A stretch of 64,000 bases of DNA, from positions 1 through 64,000 of the forward strand of contig JADKBV010000001.1 of NCBI GenBank assembly GCA_016714895.1. The letters run 5' to 3'. Under the pieces are notes generated by a model. That model worked only from the letters and a program-made list of their open reading frames with translations. It made no database searches and was not told the origin of the DNA. How positions within the stretch are numbered: position 1 is the first letter of the stretch; each line of letters begins with the position of its first letter. This DNA is from Saprospiraceae bacterium (GTDB lineage Bacteria > Bacteroidota > Bacteroidia > Chitinophagales > Saprospiraceae). This document shows, in pieces, positions 1-8,088 of the stretch. A program made the position numbers and the translations under genes.

Positions 1-213
1 TAACCTGTTCCTTGAGTTCTCTGACAACTTTGACCTTTTCCGGCGAAACCACATAATTGGGCTCCAGTCATTTTGGATATCAATACCTTTATTTCCTTTT
101 CAAGGTCCCGTATGTGTCCATAACTGGACTTTACGGTAAATTCTCCACCAAGGTATTTTTTCTATGGTTTTGCTTTTGCCGGAGACTCCTACAATCAGAA
201 GATTTTTGGCCAT
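1..213 (-). pseudogene. topA: DNA topoisomerase I, N-terminal fragment, frame-disrupted
   Basis: This is the 5' end of a type IA topoisomerase gene, which relaxes negatively supercoiled DNA; the rest lies off the left edge. The ATG at 213 opens MAKNLLIV. Moving between frames recovers ESPAKAK, then TIEK, then YLGGEFTVKSSYGHIRDLEK, then GIDIQNDWSP, then NYVVSPEKVKVVRELKEQ, which is the Toprim start of TopA in the right order. At least four or five single-base indels lie within about 200 nt, mostly in runs of G, A or C. The identity is firm. Whether it is a decayed gene or poor sequence at a contig edge cannot be decided here; the homopolymer bias favours sequence error. Confidence 0.8.
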
Positions 214-239
214 GGAAGCTTATATTTTATCTCGTTTAG

Positions 240-567
240 TGAAAAAAAAATCGCAAAACTAATATAATTTATTCGTGATTGTCAATTTTTATGATAAAAT
301 AAGTCATTCTCTGAAAATCTGTTATTCATAATCAAGACTTTATATAGTGAAAATTTATTTCATACACTTGGTTTAATTGTAAATTCACACAAAAGATAAT
401 ATAGGTTCCACGGTAGGTTACAAATACACAGAATGAGTAGTGACGGCAAACCAATCATTGAAAGGGGCTTATATTACAGGATTTTCTAAAGACCGGTCAG
501 AAACCATTATGTTGTTCTGACAGATTTGTTTTCGAAAGCTTTTATGCTGATAAAAAGGGAAACAGGG
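240..567. other. Intergenic stretch between the isomerase-like gene and topA
   Basis: It holds the probable topA promoter at 254-286. In the remaining roughly 280 bases I see no gene, RNA or clear hairpin. Confidence 0.4.
254..286 (-). promoter_or_regulatory. Bacteroidota-type promoter for topA
   Basis: On the minus strand the -7 element TAGTTTTG (254-261) matches TAnnTTTG. An ATTG (283-286) lies 21 nt upstream as the -33 element. The topA ATG follows about 40 nt downstream. Confidence 0.5.
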
Positions 568-1497
568 CTATATCTTGCCTACCTTATTTAAAATGTTTTT
601 GACCAATTCCGGGTTTTTTAACACCCTCCTCTTCTGAGATGTCGTTGCCTTCCCATTCCACGCCAACAAAACCTTTGAAGTCAGATTGTTTGACAATATC
701 TGCCATCAGGGCATAGTCAATGGTTGTTTCATTACCGGCATCATCAAAACCATAGGACTTGGCGCTTACTCCTTTAGCATAAGGTATAAGTTCATTGACG
801 CCTTTGTATCTGTCATACTCTTTTAAACAAGGAGCATTCCATCTTTCATTGTTTTCGCGCTGAAGGCAAAAATTGCCAAAATCGGGTAGGGTGCCACAAT
901 TAGGCATGTTGACTCTGCTGATGACCGATTTAAGCCAAATACCATGAGAGGATTGACCGCCATGATTTTCAACTATAATATTGATGTTTTTCTCTTTGCC
1001 GTGCACACTCAATTTTTTAAGAGCAAGTACGAAGCATCTGCCATATCCGTTTCTGTTCCTGTACCAAAGGTTGACACTGTATAGAGTGACAGCCCAAAAT
1101 GCTGCTGCATCAACCCACTTATAATGATTTTCAACCGCTTCATTTCTTTTGTTCGTCCATTACCCAGGTCTCCTTCCGCCATCCACCATGATCAATAAGG
1201 ATTGAATCCCGTTTTGTTCAGCTCTGTTTTTTAAGTTCTGACAGATAGACAGAATCTTTTACTTTTTCTGCGTAAAACGAACTGACATATTCAATACCTG
1301 TAAATCCAGCTCTTTTTGCTTTGGCTGCAAAGTCCAACGGGTCTAAAGTTTTGTCTTCCAAAGCCCTGTGGAAATGACCATTGAGCCAACGAATAACTGA
1401 ATCTGGATGTCGGACCTGCCTCTTCCTGATTTTGGGTATTCGTATCCGAATTTTTTTGCTTACAGGAAGGCAGGGACAAGAATACAATGGTTATCAT
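568..1497 (-). pseudogene. Sugar phosphate isomerase/epimerase-like lipoprotein (TIM barrel), frame-disrupted
   Basis: Xylose-isomerase-like TIM-barrel protein of the family annotated as sugar phosphate isomerase/epimerase. The N-terminus has a lipoprotein-like signal ending LPSCKQ. Successive frames then give FSYSLAQWSF, HRALEDKTLDPLDFAAKAKR, AGFTGIEY, SLLIMVDG, NEAVENHYKWVDAAAF, VENHGGQSSHG, NCGTLPDFGNFC and VGVEWEGNDISEEEG, all in the expected family order. The intact ending appears to be KKTPELVKNILNK with a stop at 568-570, beyond the stop of the open C-terminal frame at 584. I count at least eight single-base indels, largely in homopolymers. Start 1497 is the first ATG in the signal-peptide frame; an ATG at 1511 in another frame could be the real one. 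The substrate is unknown. Confidence 0.7.
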
Positions 1498-1562
1498 AAT
1501 ATAAAAGACATAACTTGAACTAATTAAAAGTCAGGTAAAAAAAATATTAACAAGTGAGGATG

Positions 1563-1570
1563 CAAATGTA
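1563..1570 (-). promoter_or_regulatory. Possible -7 promoter element for the isomerase-like gene
   Basis: TACATTTG on the minus strand fits TAnnTTTG and lies about 50-65 nt upstream of the candidate starts. No convincing -33 element was found. Confidence 0.3.
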
Positions 1571-1614
1571 AGATTTGTCTTTCTTTTTTCCTTGATTTTC
1601 AGCGCATAATTGTG

Positions 1615-1651
1615 CTAAAAAAAAATAGGCCCGGGAGTTTACACTCCGGGA
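1615..1651 (-). terminator. Rho-independent terminator downstream of the 1713-2249 gene
   Basis: CCCGGGAGT (1630-1638) pairs with ACTCCGGG (1643-1650) with one bulged G. On the minus strand the hairpin is followed by a run of T (the A-run at about 1617-1625). Confidence 0.7.
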
Positions 1652-1712
1652 CTATTACTGATTTCAGGGGTTATGAGGAAATACGATCGTTGTTGTTTTA
1701 ATGCCTTTTGAT

Positions 1713-2249
1713 TTATGATTTCAGGTACCATCCTAACCACACACCAACGAGACCAAATCCTGCTAAAGCATCAATAAGGTCAGGCAAAGTAGGATATTCA
1801 AACCAGATAGCATTGGTATATGTCCCAGTCAGGTAACCAATCAATCCTACGGTAAGAGATATCAATACGGTATCTTTAAATTTTCTTTCTCTGCATTGTA
1901 ATATAATCCAGCAAAGCAGAAACATTGACACCACGTTTACCAACATACCACGAATCATGTTTTGAGTCATATCAGGATTAAATGACTTGTGATAATAGAT
2001 CTGTGCCCAGGGTTGCCCTTTTTTGGATTCCATAAACTTGGCATTGTCTTCCTGTGAGGTTCCTTTCGGAGTAGTTGGTAAATAGTAAAATCCGGGCTGA
2101 ATGTTGTCACTCAGACATTTTAATACACTTTCCTGGCTGCTGGTATGTTCAGCCGTAACGCGGTGAAGGTCGAGCGCTGTCCACGACAAAAACTGCCAGA
2201 AAAAAAGAATGATGCCCCCTACCAAAGATGCAATGATAAATTGTTTCAT
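1713..2249 (-). CDS. Hypothetical integral membrane protein, 178 aa
   Basis: I do not recognise a named family. The N-terminus (MKQFIIASLVGGIILFFWQF) is one membrane helix. Residues about 25-95 form a polar, probably extracytoplasmic segment with PGFYYLP and GQPWAQIYYH. Three more hydrophobic stretches follow in the last 85 residues (around MLVNVVSMFLLCWIILQ, VLISLTVGLIGYLTG and LIDALAGFGLVGVWLGWYL). Four membrane spans are therefore likely. It stands alone, with its own terminator downstream. Proteins of similar layout occur in Bacteroidota, but I infer no function. Confidence 0.75.
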   Translation of the reverse strand: MKQFIIASLVGGIILFFWQFLSWTALDLHRVTAEHTSSQESVLKCLSDNIQPGFYYLPTTPKGTSQEDNAKFMESKKGQPWAQIYYHKSFNPDMTQNMIRGMLVNVVSMFLLCWIILQCRERKFKDTVLISLTVGLIGYLTGTYTNAIWFEYPTLPDLIDALAGFGLVGVWLGWYLKS

Positions 2250-2715
2250 GTTGTTTTGATTTGAATATGTTTAAAAAATAAAAGTGTTTGCCAGCGTTGG
2301 GGGCTGAATCGATATGTCCAAATCAAATTATATCTGCAAATATAATAATATTTTGAAATACATACTAACAGTCGGTATTATTTTCAAAAAAGGACATACC
2401 TTGAAAACGATATGTTTTAATCAGCCGCCACGTAATCAACCATTTTGTTTTTTTGGATGCCTTGCAGAAAAAAATAACACAATTCAATCTTTTGATTTAC
2501 CATATGACCATATTTTATATCTTTGTTCTCTTTTGAATGATCATACATGTTTTTTCAAATGGTTTTATTTTGACCAGAGAACTTTCGTTTTTTATTCAAA
2601 AAAATCGTTTTTCGTTAAAACAGGGTTACCAACTTTTGTGTAAATAATTTTCGGAAGCCAGAAAAATAAATACAAGGATCAGATTATTAACAGACATAAA
2701 GATAAATATTCATAT
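2250..2715. other. Intergenic region between divergent genes
   Basis: Separates the membrane-protein gene from pdxA. Minus-strand TATATTTG at 2337-2344 could be the -7 element of the membrane-protein gene. Plus-strand TATCTTTG at 2518-2525, with TTTG at 2491-2494 (23 nt spacer), could be a promoter for pdxA. A 109-codon open frame at 2314-2643 looks non-coding: very Phe-, Lys- and Asn-rich with no recognisable domain. Confidence 0.35.
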
Positions 2716-3765
2716 ATGAAGTTAGGTATAACAATAGGTGACATGAATGGCATAGGTCCCGAAGTGATTTTGAAGGCTTTGGCCAATCCTTTGATTCTCA
2801 AAAAATGTACTCCTGTTATATACGGATCTTCAAAAGTTTTGTCTTACCACAAAAACATGATTCCGGATATTAATATCCAGCTTACAAATATCTCCACTGC
2901 GGAACATGCTCAGAAAGGCAGAATCAATGTGATTAAATTGTGGGGAAGAAAATATAAATATAACCTCGGGTAACCTACTGCGGAAGCCGGGAAACTGGCA
3001 TCTGCAGCATTGGAAAAAGCTGCCGAAGATGCAAAAAATGGCTCAATTGACGGAATCGTGACGGCTCCGATCAACAAATATGCGATGAAACTAAGTGGTT
3101 TTTCTTTTCCGGGACACACAGAGTTTCTAGCTGATAAAGATGGTAAAAAAGAAAATCTAATGGTTTTGTGCAGTGATCAACTAATCGTTGCGACGGTAAC
3201 CAATCATGTTCCTATTAAAGATGTTTCTGAAAAAATTTCCAAAGAACTTATTTTAAAAAAGATACAGATTTTTCAAAAAACACTGATCGAAAATTTTGGG
3301 AAAGATAAGCCTGTCATAGCAGTTTTGGGACTCAATCCGCACGCAGGAGATGAAGGAGCTTTGGGCAATGAGGAAGAAACCATTATCAGACCGGCGATTA
3401 TTGAAGCTAAAAAAAGTGGCTATTTTGTAGCCGGACCTTTTTCTGCCGATGCTTTTTTTGGTGGCGATAAATGGACAAAAGTCGACGGAATCCTGGCAAT
3501 GTACCACGATCAGGGACTGATTCCTTTTAAGACGATTTCCTTCGGTGAAGGTACAAATTTTACAGCCGGACTCAGTTTTGTCCGAACTTCTCCGGATCAC
3601 GGTACAGCCTATGATATTGCAGGTCAGAATATTGCCAATCCCTCTTCGTTTTTACATGCAATCTACAGGGCAATGGACATCTTTAATACCAAAAACGGGT
3701 ACGCAGAAGACAGAGCCAATCCATTGACTAAAATCAAAAAACAAGCTGCCGGCCTGGATGATTAG
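2716..3765 (+). CDS. pdxA: 4-hydroxythreonine-4-phosphate dehydrogenase, frame-disrupted
   Basis: PdxA oxidises 4-phosphohydroxy-L-threonine in the DXP-dependent route to pyridoxal 5'-phosphate. The N-terminus KLGITIGDMNGIGPEV is diagnostic. Later motifs include IDGIVTAPINKYAM, SFPGHTEFLAD (metal-binding His), LNPHAGDEGALG and AMYHDQGLIPFK. A stop at 2971-2973 interrupts the frame. The segment from about 2935 to 2975 reads correctly (NINITSGN, then PTAEAGK) only if one base is removed near 2935-2945 and one base, probably a C, is added near 2975. The pair cancels, so both halves share a frame and the total is about 349 aa, normal for PdxA. A sequencing error is likelier than inactivation. Confidence 0.9.
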
Positions 3766-3819
3766 TGGTTAAGGCGATTTTTCAAATGCAATAATTTTAT
3801 AAATTCGAAAAAGTATTCT

Positions 3820-3827
3820 TACTTTTG
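3820..3827 (+). promoter_or_regulatory. -7 promoter element for tRNA-Pro
   Basis: TACTTTTG fits TAnnTTTG and lies 22 nt upstream of the tRNA. No clear -33 TTTG at the usual spacing. Confidence 0.45.
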
Positions 3828-3849
3828 GGCCGCATAATTTAACAAGTTT

Positions 3850-3923
3850 CGGAATGTAGCGCAGCTTGGTAGCGCACTAGCATGGGGTGCTAGGGGTCGC
3901 TGGTTCGAATCCAGTCATTCCGA
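3850..3923 (+). tRNA. tRNA-Pro (anticodon GGG)
   Basis: Full cloverleaf. The acceptor arms CGGAATG (3850-3856) and CATTCCG (3916-3922) pair perfectly, with discriminator A at 3923. The D arm is GCGC/GCGC. The anticodon stem CTAGC/GCTAG encloses the loop ATGGGGT, which places GGG at positions 34-36 and so decodes proline CCC/CCU. The T arm is GCTGG/CCAGT with loop TTCGAAT. CCA is not encoded. Confidence 0.95.
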
Positions 3924-3926
3924 CCC

Positions 3927-3954
3927 AAAAAGGAGTCCTAAGGCTCCTTTTTTT
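3927..3954 (+). terminator. Rho-independent terminator of tRNA-Pro
   Basis: AAAAAGGAG (3927-3935) pairs with CTCCTTTTT (from 3944) across the loop TCCTAAGG, and the T-run extends to 3954. It begins only four bases after the tRNA. Confidence 0.85.
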
Positions 3955-4013
3955 ATGAATAATACGGAATACCTTTTTCATTATTCCGAAATTTCAGCTC
4001 CGGGAACACTTCT

Positions 4014-4044
4014 TTTGTTAAATTCATTTTTTTGATTAATTTTG
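4014..4044 (+). promoter_or_regulatory. Bacteroidota-type promoter for prs
   Basis: TTTG at 4014-4017, a spacer of exactly 19 nt, then TAATTTTG at 4037-4044: an almost ideal match to the Bacteroidota housekeeping promoter. Transcription should start about 15 nt before the ATG at 4065. Confidence 0.75.
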
Positions 4045-4064
4045 CACGATATAATTAACTAATC

Positions 4065-5000
4065 ATGCCAGAGGTAAAACTTTTTGCTGCAAGTTCTTCA
4101 AAAACATTAGCAGAAAAAATATCAGATTATTACGGATACCCTTTAGGAGATATCGTACTCAGGACTTTCAGCGACGGCGAAATGCAGGTTGAGATCAATG
4201 AATCTGTCCGGGGAAGTTATGTGTTTTTTATAGGATCTACTTTCGGATCTTCAGACAATCTTCTGGAAATGTTATTGATGATCGATTCTGCAAAAAGAGC
4301 TTCTGCAGGTTACATCACCGCTGTTGTTCCCTATTTTGGATATGCCAGACAGGATAGAAAAGACAAACCCAGAGTTCCGATTTCAGCCAAACTTGTGGCC
4401 AATCTTTTTCAGGCATCAGGTGTCAACAGAATCATGACCATGGACTTACATGCTGAGCAGATTCAGGGTTTTTTGATATTCCGGTGGACCACCTGAAAAA
4501 GCGAAGCTATATTTATGCCTTACCTCAGCCAACAGGACCTGAGCAATGTAACTTTTGCTTCTCCTGATGTGGGTGGTGTCAAAAGAGCCAGAAGTTATGC
4601 AAAATATTTCCACCGAGATTTGGTCATCTGCGATAAAGAACGAAGAATCGCAAATGAAGTGGCTGGTATTACCGTGATCGGAGATGTCAACGGTGCCGAT
4701 ATTATTTTGGTGGATGACATCATTGATACTGCAGGCACTCTTTGTAAAGCAGCAGATGCACTGATCGAAAAAGGAGCCAAATCCGTAAAAGCCATCCTGA
4801 CACACGCTGTTCTTTCGGGGAAAGCATATGAAAATATAGAAAATTCCAAGATCACAGAGATAATCGTCACAGACAGTATTCCTCTGAAAAAAAGTTCTCC
4901 AAAAATCAAAGTGCTTTCCTGTGCCAAATTGTTTGCAAGGGCCATCAGAAATACCCATGAATATAAGTCGATCGCCGCTCTGTTTGTAGAAAAAGATTAA
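4065..5000 (+). CDS. prs: Ribose-phosphate pyrophosphokinase, frame-disrupted
   Basis: PRPP synthetase makes phosphoribosyl pyrophosphate from ribose 5-phosphate and ATP for nucleotide, His and Trp synthesis. Visible motifs are RTFSDGEMQVEI, GYARQDRKDKPR, TMDLHAEQIQGF and the PRPP loop ILVDDIIDTAGT. The frame breaks between 4470 and 4515. Adding one T to the T-run at about 4471 and removing one A from the A-run at about 4496 restores FFDIPVDHLKSEAIFMPYLS, the expected family sequence. The two shifts cancel, giving 311 aa, the normal length. Prs is normally essential, so two compensating homopolymer errors are the simplest reading. It has its own promoter and follows tRNA-Pro. Confidence 0.92.
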
Positions 5001-5107
5001 TTTTCTTAGAGTCATAGTACTGATTTTCTTGGTTCTAAAATATTACGTTGGTTTTTTCCGGAAAAGTCAAAAAATAGTTATTATTCACGTATAGCTTTCA
5101 GTTTGAT

Positions 5108-5518
5108 ATGAATGACACACAAAAACATGACGATAAAATAGCAAAACTTACATTTGCTTCTGTTTATCCTCATTACATTACCAAAATAGAAAAAAAAGGC
5201 AGGACCATAGAAGAATTGCATCATGTTATCCATTGGCTCACAGGATTTGATGATGGAAAATTGAAAGAATTGATAGACCAAAAAGTAACTTTCGAAACTT
5301 TTTTTGACAAAGCAACCCTTCATCCCAATGCTCATCTTATAACGGGATTGATGTGTGGCTATCGAATTGAGGGAATCTCTAATCCGCTGACTCAAAAAAT
5401 CAGATATCTGGACAAACTGGTTGATGAACTGGCCAAAAACAGGAAAATGGAAAAATCTGAAAAAAAACCAAATATAATCATCCGAAAAGCCCTTTTTGAA
5501 TGTTTTAAATACATATAA
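5108..5518 (+). CDS. DUF2200 family protein
   Basis: 136 aa cytoplasmic protein. The family signature is clear: FASVYPHYITKIEKKGRT, VIHWLTGF, FETFFDKA, NAHLITGLMCGYRIEGI, NPLTQKIRYLDKLVDELA. The family (YdhG/YjdI-like, DUF2200) is small and widespread with no established function. The length and an ending shortly after the KLVDELAKNRKMEK segment are normal. It lies 107 nt downstream of prs on the same strand and could be read from the prs promoter. Confidence 0.85.
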   Translation: MNDTQKHDDKIAKLTFASVYPHYITKIEKKGRTIEELHHVIHWLTGFDDGKLKELIDQKVTFETFFDKATLHPNAHLITGLMCGYRIEGISNPLTQKIRYLDKLVDELAKNRKMEKSEKKPNIIIRKALFECFKYI

Positions 5519-5859
5519 TAAGGGTGCACCACACTTATCAGCAGTTATTTTGGCCTTTTTGATCAATAAAATGTTTTATAACAATTACAAGGAAAATTTT
5601 TTTGATTTATCGGGTACCTGAATAAACTGTTTTGATTTTTTTTGGCTGAAATCATTCCTTCCATTTTATGAGCAATCTCAGTAATTTTCCTGCAACCTGA
5701 CTTTATGTCATAAATTTTGTCCGAATTATGTCATTATGATCAGAAGAAAAAGCGTTTTTTCTGCAATATCGTCATATTTCAGTCTGAATTTTGGCTTGGC
5801 ATACCAATTGACCATAGTATTTTGTTACAATTTTTTAAAACAACATTAATTAGTATAAA
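5519..5859. other. Intergenic region upstream of dnaK
   Basis: AT-rich leader of dnaK. The best promoter-like element is TATTTTG at about 5818-5824, one base short of TAnnTTTG. I see no CIRCE-like inverted repeat (TTAGCACTC type). Nothing else recognisable. Confidence 0.35.
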
Positions 5860-7771
5860 ATGGGCAAAATTATCGGTATTGACTTAGGTACAACCAATTC
5901 TTGCGTAGCGGTTATGGAAGGAAACGAACCTGTCGTGATTGCTAATGAAGAGGGCAGAAGGACCACTCCTTCCATCGTTGCTTTTTTGGACAACGGAGAA
6001 AGAAAAATCGGTGACCCTGCAAAAAGACAGGCAATCACCAATCCAAAAAGAACAGTAGCTTCCATCAAAAGATTTATGGGCAATCGTTTTAGTGAGGTTG
6101 GAAATGAATCGGGAAGGGTAGCTTATAAAACCGTCAAAGGAGACAACGATACCATTCGTGTGGAGATTGACGGAAGACTATATACACCGCAGGAAGTTTC
6201 CGCAATGGTTTTACAGAAAATGAAAAAAACGGCGGAAGACTTTTTAGGACAGGAAGTGACAGAAGCGGTGATCACAGTCCCTGCATACTTTAATGATTCA
6301 CAAAGACAAGCCACCAAAGAAGCCGGTGAAATCGCAGGGTTGAAAGTTCAGCGAATTATCAATGAACCAACTGCAGCAGCATTGGCTTATGGTTTGGACA
6401 AAAAACATATGGACTCAACCATCGCAGTATTTGACTTGGGTGGTGGTACATTTGACATATCGATTCTCGAGTTGGGAGATGGTGTTTTTGAAGTAAAATC
6501 CACAAACGGAGATACCCACCTGGGAGGAGACGATTTTGATCAGGTCATCATCGATTGGTTGGCTGACGAATTTAAGTCTCAGGAGAATATAGATCTCAGA
6601 AAAGATCCTATGTCTCTTCAGAGAATCAAAGATGCAGCTGAAAAAGCCAAAATCGAGTTGTCTTCATCTTCAGAAACAGAAATCAATCTTCCTTATGTAA
6701 CTGCAGTGGATGGTGTTCCTAAACACCTTGTAATGAAACTATCCAGAGCGAAGTTCGAACAATTGGCAGACACGTTGATCAAAAGAACGTTAAAACCTTG
6801 CGAAGATGCGCTGAAAGATGCCGGTCTTTCAAAAGACAAAATAGATGAGGTTATCCTGGTCGGAGGTTCTACGAGAATTCCGGCTATCCAACAGGCGGTT
6901 GAAGATTTTTTTGGCAAAAAACCAAACAGAAGTGTTAATCCGGATGAAGTAGTAGCCCTCGGTGCGGCTATTCAGGGTGGTGTTTTGAGCGGTGATGTCA
7001 AAGATGTTTTACTTCTCGATGTGACTCCTTTATCTTTGGGAATTGAGACCATGGGAAATGTATTTGATATCGTAATTGAATCAAATTCCACCATACCGAC
7101 CAAAAAGACCAAAACGTATTCTACCGCAGCGGACAACCAACCAAGTGTTGAGATTCATATCCTTCAGGGAGAAAGACCAATGGCACGCGACAACCGGTCA
7201 GTAGGCAGATTTATCCTGGATGGAATTCCGCCTTCACCAAGAGGAGTTCCACAGGTTGAAGTGACCTTTGACATGGACGCGAATGGAATTCTGAAAGTAA
7301 GTGCCAAAGATAAAGGTACCGGAAAAGAACAGAATATCAGAATTGAAGCGTCAACCGGTCTTTCACAGGAAGAAATCGCCAAAATGAAAGCTGAAGCTGC
7401 AGCCAATGCTGAAACAGATAAAAAGGCCCGTGAAACAGCTGAAAAAATGAATGCAGCGGACAGTTTGATCTTCCAGACTGAAAAACAGTTGACAGAATTG
7501 GGTGATAAAATTACCCCTGATCAGAAAGCACCGATTGAAGCCGCTTTGGGCAGACTCAAAGAAGCACACAAAATGCAGGATTTGGCAACTATCGATACAG
7601 CCATGAACGAATTGAATCAGGTATTCAGCTCTGTGGCTCAAAATCTTTATCAGAATCCACGAAACAGGACCAGATGCCGGACAAGGCGGTGGTAATGCCA
7701 ATACCGGAGGAAATACAGCCGATGATGTTACTGATGTTGAATTTGAAGAGGTGAATGACAATAAAAAATAA
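5860..7771 (+). CDS. dnaK: Chaperone DnaK (Hsp70), frameshifted near the C-terminus
   Basis: ATP-dependent Hsp70 chaperone that works with DnaJ and GrpE. MGKIIGIDLGTTNSCVAVME opens the ATPase domain (1-385), with INEPTAAALAYG and FDLGGGTFDISI. The substrate domain follows (about 390-505, with LLLDVTPLSLGIETMG), then the helical lid. After QNLYQN the open frame runs into an Arg-rich tail (RNRTRCRTRR) and stops at 7695. The other frame continues GPDAGQGGGNANTGGN, then ADDVTDVEFEEVNDNKK, to a stop at 7769-7771, the normal DnaK tail ending with the acidic EEVN-like motif. A single indel near 7655-7665 separates the two. The true product is about 636 aa. Confidence 0.95.
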
Positions 7772-7787
7772 TCAGTATTTTTTATAA

Positions 7788-7828
7788 TAAAAAAGGAGAA
7801 GTTCGAAAGGGCTTCTCCTTTTTTTTTG
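7788..7828 (+). terminator. Rho-independent terminator of dnaK
   Basis: GGAGAAG (7795-7801) pairs with CTTCTCC (7812-7818); flanking A- and T-runs extend the stem, followed by about nine T. Confidence 0.85.
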
Positions 7829-8088
7829 AAATAGCTGAATGATTCAGGATCATTAAAATGTTTTGGAGTCAAACAAAAAGCAATGTTTCAGACATATAAA
7901 AAAAGTCAGTTATGAATCTCTCGCCTCGTCGAGTCCCTGAGACGTGACCAACTATTAAAAAACATGTTACGTTATTAACCCTGACACGAAATTTTAAGTT
8001 AGTACCATAAAAACAGTGCCCAGTAAAGTATAAAAATGATATATAAAATATTGATTTATAATATTTTATATACGATATCCAGCAGGCC

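Noticed and set aside
2314..2643. 109-codon open frame upstream of pdxA
   Set aside because: AT-driven, very rich in Phe, Lys and Asn, with no domain or signal; more likely chance.
2716..2973. Separate short gene for the 5' part of pdxA
   Set aside because: It is the N-terminal part of PdxA and shares a frame with the rest; not an independent gene.
4446..5015. Minus-strand open frames over prs
   Set aside because: Shadows of prs on the opposite strand with no recognisable protein features.
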